The translations under genes were made by a program, and so were the position numbers. Of a stretch of DNA of 60,156 nt, positions 50,265 to 60,126 are shown one piece after another (positions within the stretch are counted from its first letter, which is position 1; every line of letters begins with the position of its first letter). The stretch lies in contig NZ_NFKA01000021.1 in assembly GCF_002160145.1 (NCBI RefSeq), forward strand, positions 1 through 60,156, read 5' to 3'. This DNA is from Gemmiger sp. An194 (GTDB lineage Bacteria; Bacillota; Clostridia; Oscillospirales; Ruminococcaceae). Below the pieces are notes generated by a model. It saw only the letters and a program-made list of their open reading frames with translations. It searched no databases and had not been told where the DNA came from.

Positions 50265-51026
50265 TTAAAAACACAATCTTGCGAATTCTCTACCAAAATC
50301 ATTCATTTGAATCACATATTCTGATAATTGCATGGAAATCTGCCGGGAGGGATTGTTTTTCTTTGTGAATTCAAATTGCTCTATAACAAAGGAATCTTGT
50401 TTTATTTTGTTATAATCGTATCTATTAACAGTTCCTGCAAAAAAATGAAAAATATTGAGACGAATCAAATTCTCTAGGCAAATAGAAGCTTTCCAAGGAT
50501 CGAAACCATTAAAGAGTGGGCTGAAATAATGGGGCATTACATTAATCAGGTACTGAGATTCAAATACGAATTTAATTCCGGCAACGGGGATGCTATTATC
50601 GATTTCAACAATACGTCGAAACAGTTCAGCATCATCACTGCTCATTTGATTTATAATTTCTACATATGCCGGATGAATTGATGAACTCGTCTTTTGGTTC
50701 ATGTCTCTAGCCAACAACTTTCCGTACATTTCTCGTAGGTTGGCCTCTTCTGTTATGCTTGCGTTTTGAAGAAGTGGAACAACAACTTTTGCGGAAGGAC
50801 ATCGAATATCAGTTGCAGGAATCTTTTGAAGTTCATTTTCTACAATCGCATGTACTTCTTTTAGGGCATCTTGACGCAATTGCGGAAAATATTGCCTAAA
50901 TATAGCAAATGCCATCTCAGTCGCATCCGTGGGAGAAAGCCCAGTGTAATTATGCTGTTCTGCAATAAAAGTGTTCCTTTTTGCACCCAATCCAGCATTC
51001 TGAGATATATTTGTAGTATCAGGCAT
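50265..51026 (-). CDS. Abi-alpha (DUF4393)-like abortive-infection protein
   Basis: A 253-residue protein. The core matches Abi-alpha: VVVPLLQNASITEEANLREMYGKLLARDMNQKTSSSIHPAYVEIINQMSSDDAELF. The N-terminus NISQNAGLGAKRNTFIAEQHNYTGLSPTDA resembles the tail of its small neighbour (NISQTTTGNNNTFIGVQNN), suggesting a shared assembly motif. It sits between hsdS and hsdR, same strand, 13 bp before hsdR, so it is probably a second defence layer that acts if restriction fails. Confidence 0.82.
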   Translation of the reverse strand: MPDTTNISQNAGLGAKRNTFIAEQHNYTGLSPTDATEMAFAIFRQYFPQLRQDALKEVHAIVENELQKIPATDIRCPSAKVVVPLLQNASITEEANLREMYGKLLARDMNQKTSSSIHPAYVEIINQMSSDDAELFRRIVEIDNSIPVAGIKFVFESQYLINVMPHYFSPLFNGFDPWKASICLENLIRLNIFHFFAGTVNRYDYNKIKQDSFVIEQFEFTKKNNPSRQISMQLSEYVIQMNDFGREFARLCF

Positions 51027-51029
51027 ATT

Positions 51030-51257
51030 TTATTCCTTTCTATTATTCTGAACACCGATAAAAGTGTTGTTGTTTCCTGTAGTTGTTTGAGAAATATTAA
51101 CAACCGAATTTTGTGCTTCGCTTTTTTTCTTTTGATGTGAAACGCAAAACTCCATTAGTTTGAATATTCCGCCAATCAAAGCAACAATAATAGTCACTCC
51201 GCTACTAATAATTGCCGCTTTCATAGTAGAATCTTGTTGTAAGAACCAACTGAGCAT
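51030..51257 (-). CDS. Small membrane protein nested in hsd operon
   Basis: A 75-residue protein with one membrane helix (AAIISSGVTIIVALIGGIFKL) and a polar tail with NISQTTTGNNNTFIGVQNN. GTGAGG is 9 nt before the ATG, and the gene ends 3 bp before the Abi-alpha-like gene. The shared N-rich motif suggests that the two interact: a membrane anchor or effector plus a partner. Confidence 0.75.
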   Translation of the reverse strand: MLSWFLQQDSTMKAAIISSGVTIIVALIGGIFKLMEFCVSHQKKKSEAQNSVVNISQTTTGNNNTFIGVQNNRKE

Positions 51258-51268
51258 TTTATCTAACC

Positions 51269-52435
51269 TCACTCAAAATATTTCTGCATCAGTGACTTTT
51301 TCAGTGTTTCCAGATTATCAAGACTAAGTCTGATAGTCTTTTTGGCCTTTTCAGTTTGCTTCACAAAGGCGGCGAATTGATCTTGCAATTCTATGGGCGG
51401 GAGTATAACAGTTAAAGATTTATATCCGCCAACATTAAAATGTTGTTGTGCTGCCCCACCGGTTTTCTCTCGGATTTGGTTCATTCCATGAGGCATATTT
51501 GTAAACATTGCAAGGAAAACAGGATTGATTTTTTCTGTATTTGGATGTGCAATTATGATATCAACTGCATTATAGCCTGCGAATTCTTTTGTAACTATAC
51601 AAGCTGTTCCCGGGGCGCCTGAACGAATAACCAGTACATCATTTTCCCTGACAATAGACTTTTTGTTTTTCTCATGTCCCTCTTTCGTAAAATAGACCCA
51701 ATCTGTGTTTTTTATAGTCATAGCACCAACATTCAAAGAACGAAATGCGGGTGTTCCGCTTTGATCGGTATAATATTGAGTTGGTTTTATAACCACTCCG
51801 ACGCATATATCAGCTATATCTCCCACTGAAACGCAGTTCCAACTATCGAGATGATGCTCATCCCCGAACATCTCCACAAACCTTGCCTTGACCAACTCAT
51901 CCAGCTTGTCCAGCTGCTGGCGGCGTTTGGCAATCAGGTCGCTGACCTTGTCCAGCACCGCCGCAATTTTTCGCTGCTCGTCAAGGGGTGGGAGAGGAAT
52001 GTCTATTTCCGCTATACGTGTTTTTCTAACTGATGGAACTGTCGTTGATTCACAATAATGCTGTAAATCAACATTGCACATAAAATAGTAAAAATAAAGT
52101 GTATCTAAAACATCGTTTTTAGCCTTGATGCCCATCGCATTATTATCAATTAGACAATAATTTTGTGTTATGGCTCTTCGATTCAATCTGAGAGCTTCCC
52201 CGATTTTTGCAAAAACAACAGTTTGTGGCGGGAGAATAAAGCCTTTGATTTCTTTGACAATATCATCATCAATGTAGTTATCACAAGCCACTAATTCGCG
52301 GTTTCCAAGCAGTACATTTTTTGATATGTCACCAACTTTATAAAAGGGATATTTCCCTGAATGCCGTCCTTGAAATGCATTTGGAAATCCAGTCCCGGAA
52401 AAGAAAGCACAAACATCCCCCAATCTCGCCATCAC
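51269..52435 (-). CDS. hsdS: Type I restriction specificity subunit
   Basis: A 388-residue S subunit with two target-recognition domains and the central conserved helix DIPLPPLDEQRKIAAVLDKV ... LDKLDELVKARFVEMFGD; the C-terminal repeat is PPIELQDQFAAFVKQ ... LDNLETLKKSLMQKYFE. It overlaps hsdM (ATGA). The recognition sequence cannot be inferred. No inverted partial hsdS copies are visible, so no phase-variable shuffling. Confidence 0.93.
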   Translation of the reverse strand: MMARLGDVCAFFSGTGFPNAFQGRHSGKYPFYKVGDISKNVLLGNRELVACDNYIDDDIVKEIKGFILPPQTVVFAKIGEALRLNRRAITQNYCLIDNNAMGIKAKNDVLDTLYFYYFMCNVDLQHYCESTTVPSVRKTRIAEIDIPLPPLDEQRKIAAVLDKVSDLIAKRRQQLDKLDELVKARFVEMFGDEHHLDSWNCVSVGDIADICVGVVIKPTQYYTDQSGTPAFRSLNVGAMTIKNTDWVYFTKEGHEKNKKSIVRENDVLVIRSGAPGTACIVTKEFAGYNAVDIIIAHPNTEKINPVFLAMFTNMPHGMNQIREKTGGAAQQHFNVGGYKSLTVILPPIELQDQFAAFVKQTEKAKKTIRLSLDNLETLKKSLMQKYFE

Positions 52436-53964
52436 AGCATCCCCTCCAATTCCGCCAGTCCGGCGGTGATTTCCATTTCCAGCTCGTGCAGGTCGGCCAT
52501 CAGTTCCGTGGTCGAGGGGTACTCTACCGGCACATACTCCACCTTTTTGTATTTGTTGATGGACAGGTCATAGTCATTGTCCGCAATTTCCTGCTTCGGC
52601 ACAAAGAAGCTCTGCTCGGTGCGCTGGCGGTCGGTTTCCTTGTCCAGATGGTGGAACCGCTCGATGATGTCGGGGATGTCGTTCTCCGCAACCTCGCTGC
52701 GCTTGTCGTCCAGAGAAAAACCATCAGCCTTCATGTCGTAGAACCAGACGTTTTCGGTGCCGCCCGCGCCGGTCTTGGTGAACACCAGCACCGCCGTGGA
52801 CACGCCCGCATAGGGCTTGAACATGCCGGAGGGCATGGAAATCACCGCCCGCAGCTGATGGTTCTCCACAAGCTCCTTGCGGATGGCCTTGTGCGCCTTG
52901 GAAGAGCCGAACAGCACACCGTCTGGCACGATGCAGGCGCAGCGGCCGCCCTTTTTCAGCATCCGCAAAAACAGCGCCAGGAACAGCAGCTCGGTCTTTT
53001 TGGTGTTGGTCACGGCCTTCAGGTTGTCGTGGATGCTCTCCGCGTCCACGGTCCCCTTAAAGGGAGGATTCGCCAGGCAGATGGTGAATCGATCACTGAT
53101 CTGGTTCTGCTTGGAAACGCTGTCGCTGTAATCAATTTCCGGGTGGCTGATGGAGTGGAGCATCAGGTTCATGGCAGAGATCCGCAGCATGGTGCGGTCG
53201 GTGTCAAAGCCGGTGAAGGCGTCCCCGGCAAAATGCTCCCACTGCTCGGCGGTCATGGTGTCCTCGTAATGCTTGCGGATGTATTCCGCGGCCGAGACCA
53301 GAAAGCCCGCCGTGCCACAGGCCGGATCGCAGATGGTATCGTCCGGCGTGGGCTGCAACAGCTCCACCATCATCTCCCGGATGTGCTTGGGGGTGCGGAA
53401 CTGGCCGTTCTGCCCGGCGGTGGCCAGCTTGCCCAGCATATACTCGTACAAATCGCCCTGCATATCCCGGTCGGCAATGTCGTGCTCATACAAATCATCC
53501 AGCCCGGTGATAATTTTTTGCAGCACCTGGGGCGTGGGAATCAGGAACATGGCGTCGCTCATGTAGCGGGCGAAGGCGGTCTCATTTTGCGTGTCGCTGG
53601 CGGAATCGTCACCGGCCTCCACCATCTCGCCCTGCTCGTTGAAGTCCGGCAGGCGGCCGTGCTTCATGCTCTTGATGGCAGGAAATACCCGCCGGGAAAT
53701 CACATCGTAAATCTCCCGGGGGTCGTTGTTCTTGAATTTGCTCCACCGCATGGACTGCCCCACAGCGGACTGGGGGAAAATCTTGTCCATCTTCTCGCCA
53801 GTCATGTTCTCAAACTCTTCGGTTTCCAGCTCTTTCTCATCCAGAGAACGGATGAACATGAGATAGGTCAGCTGCTCAATGACGGTGAGGGGGTTGGTGA
53901 TACCGCCCGCCCAGATGTCAGTCCATATTTTGTCAACCTTATTTTTAATCACGCCTGTTATCAT
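52432..53964 (-). CDS. hsdM: Type I DNA adenine methyltransferase
   Basis: A 510-residue N6-adenine methylase: N-terminal helical domain (VDKIWTDIWAGGITNPLTVIEQLTYLMFIR), SAM motif DPACGTAGFLVSAAEYI, catalytic NPPF in CLANPPFKG. The ATG with ACGGAGG 10 nt upstream is taken, removing 28 residues from the longest frame. Confidence 0.95.
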   Translation of the reverse strand: MITGVIKNKVDKIWTDIWAGGITNPLTVIEQLTYLMFIRSLDEKELETEEFENMTGEKMDKIFPQSAVGQSMRWSKFKNNDPREIYDVISRRVFPAIKSMKHGRLPDFNEQGEMVEAGDDSASDTQNETAFARYMSDAMFLIPTPQVLQKIITGLDDLYEHDIADRDMQGDLYEYMLGKLATAGQNGQFRTPKHIREMMVELLQPTPDDTICDPACGTAGFLVSAAEYIRKHYEDTMTAEQWEHFAGDAFTGFDTDRTMLRISAMNLMLHSISHPEIDYSDSVSKQNQISDRFTICLANPPFKGTVDAESIHDNLKAVTNTKKTELLFLALFLRMLKKGGRCACIVPDGVLFGSSKAHKAIRKELVENHQLRAVISMPSGMFKPYAGVSTAVLVFTKTGAGGTENVWFYDMKADGFSLDDKRSEVAENDIPDIIERFHHLDKETDRQRTEQSFFVPKQEIADNDYDLSINKYKKVEYVPVEYPSTTELMADLHELEMEITAGLAELEGML

Positions 53965-54385
53965 GCGTTTGTTCCTCCGTTTCCTGTGCTGGGAGTAAAA
54001 CCCCACTGAATGAACCATGAGCAATGTCCGCAAAAGAGGCTCATCCATATTGTTTTTATAAGTTTAATTATAATATATCGCGCTTCGATTAACAAATGAA
54101 TTTTTACTCTTTATGATAGGCCGAGGTACAGGTAGAATACCCACATTGGGTGGAAGCTGAAAACGGTTCTTTGTGAAGTGTATATGCGACTAAAACGAAT
54201 AAGCGCGTTTTTCTAGTGAAAATGTGCATTTTATTGTATAATAAAGGTATTTCAGAGGTGAATTTATAGAGTTCTGTGAGGACTTTTCTTGAAGGCAAGA
54301 AGCCATTTATGGGCCGAAGCGAATGTGTAGTAAGGGTGAATGATTATCCGCTAATCAAGTTGAAAAAGAGAATTGGGGTGAAAAT
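53965..54385. other. Divergent intergenic region between hsdM and the 644-residue gene
   Basis: About 420 bp. It holds the minus-strand hsd promoter and a plus-strand TATAAT at 54237-54242 without a clear -35, which may serve the divergent gene. No gene seen. Confidence 0.5.
54067..54095 (-). promoter_or_regulatory. Promoter of hsd operon
   Basis: Minus-strand TTGTTA and TATAAT with a 17-bp spacer, about 100 bp before hsdM. Confidence 0.75.
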
Positions 54386-56320
54386 ATGGGAAATGCCACT
54401 TTGAAAGAGCGTTATGACGGTGTTAAGTTTTATGGAAAAAACGACCTAGGGAATGCTTGGCAATTAGAAAAGGCAGAACCGATTCTGAATGCATTTACAC
54501 TGGATAAGCAGTACACGGACATCAACGAGATTATTGAATTATACAACATACGGAACGCTATCAACTCGGATCTTGCTTTAAAAAGTTGGACACAGGAACA
54601 GTGCAAAAAATACAAAGAAACTGTTGACATGTTTTTATCTGTCATTGGAAAATTTTTTCCTCAAATAAATGACAGTAATTTTATAGAAATTGTCTCGATA
54701 GTCTCGGTTCTTTATATGGATGATTTTTGGGATCTCTTTGTTCAATTTAATGTGTTTGATAGGATCTCGCCGAATATCTTTGAAATCTATTTACAATCAC
54801 CCAATACAACTTTGTCTAAAATACTGGAGCATAAAAAACTGGTCTATCGTTATGGCGCACAACTGGCAGAGGCTCTGCGCACATCTGATGAGACCGTCAG
54901 AATCCTAACCTCAGTGTATTTGGAGAGATCAAAATCGCATTATTTTATTCCAAAGGAATTCAGCCCTACGGAATTTGAATCGGTTTTTCTTAAATACATG
55001 GAATCAGAACGAGTTCATCCTAATGTACTCGAATTAATATATAAAGGACAAAGTACGAAAGAATGTCCCATAAGTAATAAGCTTCGTCTTAAAGCGAAAC
55101 GCGCATTAAAACAGTTTTGGAGCAATCGTAAAGAAACCATAACCACTACAGGATATGGAATTAGTGTTAGCTTTGCAAAACAGGAAAAAACGAAAGAAGA
55201 AAAGAGGGATGGCTCAACCTGGCACTTAACATACGATATTGATTGGCTTGAAAACAATTTGGATTATCCAACTATTTTGAATAATTTTTTGTATCTTTTT
55301 GAAATGTTCGATATATGGTTTAGAAGTTCGCTTGTTTCCGTTCAATCAGAAATCAGCGTATTTGAAATGAATTTCATGCCGCGAGGTGCTAAATTTTATC
55401 CAAAAGGCATGGGCTTTAACATGAAGAATATGACATCTGCTGCGCAGACTGCATTGTATTACGATTTTTTGAAAAGTCACAATATTGATTTAGAAGAAGT
55501 GTTTAAGTGGTTTTTTGAAACATACTTGCCAGAAGAATTTGACGTGCATGGATTTTCTATGGTAGCATCCGCTCCTTCTGCCACTTATGTAGAAAAGTGC
55601 CGCAGCTTAGCAAGTGAGATGGATGGTGTTCTGAAGCAGTTCCGAATGTTTGTGGAAGATGGAAAAATAGACCGCGAACTATTTGAGATGTCCTCTGAGC
55701 ATATGATAATTGGAAATATACCAAGTTTGATCCCAAATAAATATGCCTATCCTAGCAGCAAAGAAATTAATAATGAAATGTGGGCGTTGTTTTCCGACCA
55801 ATCGGTACTATCCTATACCGAAAAAACAAACTCAAAGTATGATACATTTTGTCAACTACTTAGTCACGAGAAAGTCTGCCTGTCTGATTTTGCAGAATGG
55901 CAGCAAAATTATATTCAGTGGTTAAACGAAAGAGATGTTATTTCCATATCTGTTGATGGTTCGATTGAATTACACCCTGATAAAGCATGGGTATTACAAG
56001 ACCTTTACCAGAATGATGTGACTTGTATCTATACACCTCCTTTTTCTTTTGAGGCTCTTTCTTCTGTGGTTGAAGAAATGATTTCGGCTGGCGACCTTAG
56101 AGTGGGAAGCACGTTGTTCACTGAGCCTGAGCGGGATTATTTGAATTATATGCTCAACAAATCTGAGTTCAGCGATGGATTGGACTTGAGAAACAAATAT
56201 ATACACAGCACCTATCCACAAGATGAAGAAGAGCAGAAAAAAGATTACATAACGTTGTTGAAATTAATGATTTTAGTTATAACCAAAATAAACGATGAAT
56301 TCTGCACCTTCTATTCTTAA
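54386..56320 (+). CDS. Unrecognised large protein with C-terminal Rx4H motif
   Basis: A 644-residue soluble, helix-rich protein, RBS GGGGTG. I recognise no family. Near the C-terminus it has GLDLRNKYIHSTYP: Arg602-Asn603 ... His607 is an Rx4H arrangement like the catalytic motif of HEPN ribonucleases, in a helical context (LRNKYIH, then KKDYITLLKLMILVITKI). A motif of this kind is also common in proteins without RNase activity. The base composition is lower in G+C than mcrB or hsd, suggesting separate acquisition. Position between type I restriction and McrBC makes a defence role plausible. Confidence 0.75.
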   Translation: MGNATLKERYDGVKFYGKNDLGNAWQLEKAEPILNAFTLDKQYTDINEIIELYNIRNAINSDLALKSWTQEQCKKYKETVDMFLSVIGKFFPQINDSNFIEIVSIVSVLYMDDFWDLFVQFNVFDRISPNIFEIYLQSPNTTLSKILEHKKLVYRYGAQLAEALRTSDETVRILTSVYLERSKSHYFIPKEFSPTEFESVFLKYMESERVHPNVLELIYKGQSTKECPISNKLRLKAKRALKQFWSNRKETITTTGYGISVSFAKQEKTKEEKRDGSTWHLTYDIDWLENNLDYPTILNNFLYLFEMFDIWFRSSLVSVQSEISVFEMNFMPRGAKFYPKGMGFNMKNMTSAAQTALYYDFLKSHNIDLEEVFKWFFETYLPEEFDVHGFSMVASAPSATYVEKCRSLASEMDGVLKQFRMFVEDGKIDRELFEMSSEHMIIGNIPSLIPNKYAYPSSKEINNEMWALFSDQSVLSYTEKTNSKYDTFCQLLSHEKVCLSDFAEWQQNYIQWLNERDVISISVDGSIELHPDKAWVLQDLYQNDVTCIYTPPFSFEALSSVVEEMISAGDLRVGSTLFTEPERDYLNYMLNKSEFSDGLDLRNKYIHSTYPQDEEEQKKDYITLLKLMILVITKINDEFCTFYS

Positions 56321-56410
56321 AAAGATGAATCGTAAAACGTAATTGCATCCAATCTTGTTTGAGAAGGCTGAAAATATTCTTGAGGCAGAATCACATAGGA
56401 GGAGACAACA

Positions 56411-58513
56411 ATGGCAATTCCAAAGGTGAGTCGGGAAGACATTCTAAAAGCAATTGAATTTATTGATGAAAACGGCGTTCCCCATCACAACCAAAGTATG
56501 CGGTATTTCCTGCTGGGCGAGAACGGAAAATTCTATCCGCCAAAGTATGTCATTGCCGTTGCAAACCATCTTGCAAACGAAGTTGCCATTGATACTTCTG
56601 GTTACAATGCGATAGAAGCGAAAAACTATCTCAAAAATAAAGGATTTACCATTACCGGCAACCAGGAAAAGTATGAGCTGACGATCACAGCTGAACAAGT
56701 CACATCTACGGACGAGTGCTTTGACAAAGACAGCTTAGGATTGGGGGATAACTTTGTCCCACTTGGCGTGTATTTTCAAGGTGCGAACGGGCAAACAATC
56801 AAGCGAAACTACGCCAAAGGTGAGCGAAGGAACTCCAATTAGACGATGCCAAAGCTGGCCTTCCAGATTTACGAAAAGCAAATCCGGGCGTTGTCCGTGG
56901 AAGAAAAGGAAAACTTTCCGGTATGCCAGTACAGCCCGGATAGTGGAGTGATTCGAGGAATTTTTTCAAGTGCAGAGGAATATCGAAAATACCATAATTC
57001 AATTGAGTATCTTACCTACAGTTATGACAATGATCGCAAATTTGTGATATATTCCTGGAACATTTTCTCCACCATTGTATTTGTTCAGGAATGCCTGAAG
57101 CGGTTTGGCGAACCCGGTGACCGATTTGTACTTACCTATCGAGAGAAGCAGGATAAGGAGGAAAAAGTCTCTGAGCAAAACAGCACAGAAACTCTCTCTC
57201 CGCAGCAATCGGAGAAGGAACGTGTTTTCAATGGTTACCGCAATCCGTATTCGGACAAGCTGATTGAGTCCAGAAACATCATTTTCCGTGGTGCGCCGGG
57301 AACCGGTAAGACTTACCTTGCAAGAGAAATCGCCGCTGATATCATCAGCGATGGCTATTTCGACGATTTTTCCATGCTCACGGATGAACAAAAGGAGCAG
57401 GTGGATTTTGTGCAATTCCATCCCAGCTACGACTATTCAGATTTTGTGGAAGGCCTGCGCCCTAAAATCAATGCGGATGGCTCTATGGGGTTTGAGTTGA
57501 AGGACGGCATTTTCAAACGGTTTGTTGAGCGGGCCAGAAAGAATTACGAGAATTCGCAAAAATCCCAGGAGACAGTCGAAAAAGAAACATCTGCACAGGA
57601 AAGCATTGCAGACTTTTTCTCCTCTATAGAATTTGGCGTAGATACATTTGAAACCGTCAATAAGAATGTGTTTGCCGTCACAAGCGCCGACGATGAGCAT
57701 ATTGAGGTTGCGATTCCGGGCAATGCTACGGTAAATAAACTACGTCTTAACACCGACGAACTTCGTCAGATGCTGGAGTCTGATACAACATTTACGAAGG
57801 TAAGAGATGTCACGGCTTTCTTCGGTAAAAAGTTCGCAACACAGGCATACTCTTATGACTTTGCATTGTACAAGGAAATCATCAAAAAGAAGCCAGCTCC
57901 TGTTTCACGGCAGGCGATTGCACCGGAGAAACTGAAGAAGTATATTTTCATCATTGATGAAATCAATCGTGGCGAGATCTCCAAAATATTCGGCGAGCTG
58001 TTCTTCGCACTCGACCCTGGATACAGAGGCCCGGCGGGTGCGGTGTCCACCCAGTATGCCAATCTGCACACAGATCCCAGTAAGAAATTTTACATCCCTG
58101 AAAATGTCTATATCATAGGCACGATGAATGATATTGACAAATCCGTAGATAGTTTTGATTTCGCGATGCGGCGCCGGTTCCGATTCATCGAAATCAGAGC
58201 GGACGAGCGTCTGGAAATGCTTGCTGCGCTGGATGATGAACTGGAATCCGAAGCAATCCGCAGGATGACCGCACTGAATCAGGAAATTCTTAAGACGGAA
58301 GAACTGAATGAGAATTACCAGATTGGTGGGTCGTATTTCTTGAAACTGAAGGAACTCAACTTTGACCAACTCTGGACGGATTACTTGTGCCCCCTGCTGC
58401 AGGAATACATTCGGGGAATGTACGATGAGGCTGCTATTATGAACCGGTTTGCCCAGGCATATGGGTACAGCAGCGACAACCAAGAGGTCGAAAATGAAAC
58501 TGCTCAGAGTTAA
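56411..58513 (+). pseudogene. mcrB: McrB-like restriction ATPase with one in-frame TAG
   Basis: One 700-codon frame, broken by TAG at 56840-56842. The N-terminal part (143 aa, RBS AGGAGG) ends in YAKGERRNSN, and the coding sense resumes as TMPKLAFQIYEKQI. The AAA+ domain has Walker A FRGAPGTGKTYLA, Walker B IFIIDEINRGE, and the McrB-type sensor GTMNDIDKS. A Gln (CAG) would restore the frame by one base. The ATG after the TAG has no good ribosome site, so the second half may be poorly made. mcrC follows intact, which hints at recent loss or at read-through. Confidence 0.85.
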
Positions 58514-59816
58514 GGACAATCGCTTGATGCTCAAAAGCGATTTTGCTCCGATCCAGCGTGTTGTGGATAAAATTGCTGATAAAACCTTGAGTGAACTGGA
58601 AAAGGAGGGCATTTTTGTTTTCCCTGAAAAAATCCATGATGCCCCGGATATTGAGGAAGAGCAAGTCGTTCTGCAAAGCTACAATAATTGTTATCGTACG
58701 GGTAATATTATGGGTTTTTTAGGCTGTGGCAGTGAGCGTTTGGCGATTGAATCCAGATTTTCTTCCGGAGAGAAGGACTATTTCTTCCAGTATCTGCTGG
58801 AGCGCGCAATGAACTTCCCCAATGTTGTTGACCTAAGCGTTGACGCGAACCAGGAAAATATGCTTTTCAACCTGATGCTCTTCCTGTTTCCTCGATATCT
58901 GAAAGATGCTCTGCGCAAGGGGCTATTCAAAACCTATATTCGCAACCAGTACAATGACAGCCATGTTGCAGGGAGTATGGACATCCCACGTCATATTGCC
59001 CAGAATACACCGTTTGTCGGAACTATCGCTTACAGTCAGCGGGAGTATTCGTATGACAACGACCTGACGGAGCTGGTGCGCCATACGATAGAGTTTATCC
59101 AGAGAAAGCCTCATGGGCGAATCCTCCTTTCCAAAGTGAAAGAAGAAGTGTCCCTGGTCGTGGATGCAACTAATCGGTATCGCGTTCACGATAAACAAAA
59201 GGTTATTGCAGCAAACCAGAAAACACCGATTCGACATGCATATTATCGGGAGTATCGTCACCTTCAGCACCTGTGCCTTTTGATTTTGCAACATCAAAAG
59301 CACCAAATCGGTACAGGAACAAAACAGGTGTACGGGATTCTGTTCGACGGAGCCTGGTTATGGGAAGAATATATTAATCTGCTTGTTGGAGATATATTTT
59401 ATCATCCGATGAACCGCGTAGGGCAAGGCGCTCAGCGTTTGTTTGCGGGCAATGTTGGACTGATATACCCGGATTTTATCAGCAAAGACAGTCGGAATCG
59501 TGTGATCGGTGACGCGAAGTACAAGCCGTCCGAGAATATCGGCAACAAGGACTATTTGCAGGTTTTGGCCTATATGCTGCGCTTTGACGCAAGGAAAGGT
59601 TTTTACTTCTATCCCAGCACGGGTGATACCCAAGAGCACAGACTGCAGGTGAATAAAGGTTCCACTTACGAGAAGAATGTGGTGCCCAGAAATGATGTGT
59701 GTGTTGTGAAATTAGGACTGGGCATTCCGGATTGCACTGGGACCTACAAAGAGTTCACCCAGAAGGTCAGAATTGCAGAGACGGTTTTCCAAGCAAGGTT
59801 GGCTGAATGTGTATAA
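58494..59816 (+). CDS. mcrC: McrC-like nuclease subunit
   Basis: A 440-residue McrC homologue: N-terminal domain binding the ATPase ring (IESRFSSGEKDYFFQYLLERAMN), then the PD-(D/E)xK core IYPDFISKDSRNRVIGDAKYKP. The ATG overlaps mcrB by 20 bp with GAGGTC before it. Together with McrB it cuts modified DNA. Confidence 0.92.
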   Translation: MKLLRVKDNRLMLKSDFAPIQRVVDKIADKTLSELEKEGIFVFPEKIHDAPDIEEEQVVLQSYNNCYRTGNIMGFLGCGSERLAIESRFSSGEKDYFFQYLLERAMNFPNVVDLSVDANQENMLFNLMLFLFPRYLKDALRKGLFKTYIRNQYNDSHVAGSMDIPRHIAQNTPFVGTIAYSQREYSYDNDLTELVRHTIEFIQRKPHGRILLSKVKEEVSLVVDATNRYRVHDKQKVIAANQKTPIRHAYYREYRHLQHLCLLILQHQKHQIGTGTKQVYGILFDGAWLWEEYINLLVGDIFYHPMNRVGQGAQRLFAGNVGLIYPDFISKDSRNRVIGDAKYKPSENIGNKDYLQVLAYMLRFDARKGFYFYPSTGDTQEHRLQVNKGSTYEKNVVPRNDVCVVKLGLGIPDCTGTYKEFTQKVRIAETVFQARLAECV

Positions 59817-59835
59817 TCAAAAGGGGCAAATGCTG

Positions 59836-60126
59836 ATGTGGAACAAAATCATTTTGGAATTTCAGAAAAATCCTCGTGATGTTCGCACTTGTCCAACAAG
59901 AGGGCACGGCGTATGGTTTTATGTATGGGTCGAAGCTGGAAATTTGTATGTATCCAGAAGCAAGGCATGTACACCTTCCAGCAAGATTAAAGGGAAACGT
60001 TGGTTGAATCCATCTGAGTGTGAACCGATGCTTGAATTATATAAAAGACGGTGCCGTGGAGAATCGGTATCGCAGGAGGCTGTTGGCGCCGGGAGATCAC
60101 GACCATATTTTGTCGGGAGTATTTAA
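59836..60126 (+). CDS. Small protein downstream of mcrC, unknown
   Basis: A 96-residue protein (AAGGGG before the ATG, which lies 19 bp after the mcrC stop). It reads MWNKIILEFQKNP, then RGHGVWFYVWVEAGNLYVSRSKACTPSSKIKGKRWL and a helix LELYKRRCRGESVSQEA. I know no family. It may belong to the McrBC cassette or be a cargo gene; the window ends 30 bp later. Confidence 0.6.
   Translation: MWNKIILEFQKNPRDVRTCPTRGHGVWFYVWVEAGNLYVSRSKACTPSSKIKGKRWLNPSECEPMLELYKRRCRGESVSQEAVGAGRSRPYFVGSI

Noticed and set aside
51269-52435. Phase-variable hsdS shuffling
   Set aside because: Only one hsdS is present and no inverted repeats, partial hsdS copies or extra recombinase lie beside it.
52321-54009. 562-codon frame antisense to hsdM
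   Set aside because: Shadow of hsdM codon use; similar shadows exist opposite hsdR, the GHKL gene and kdpA.
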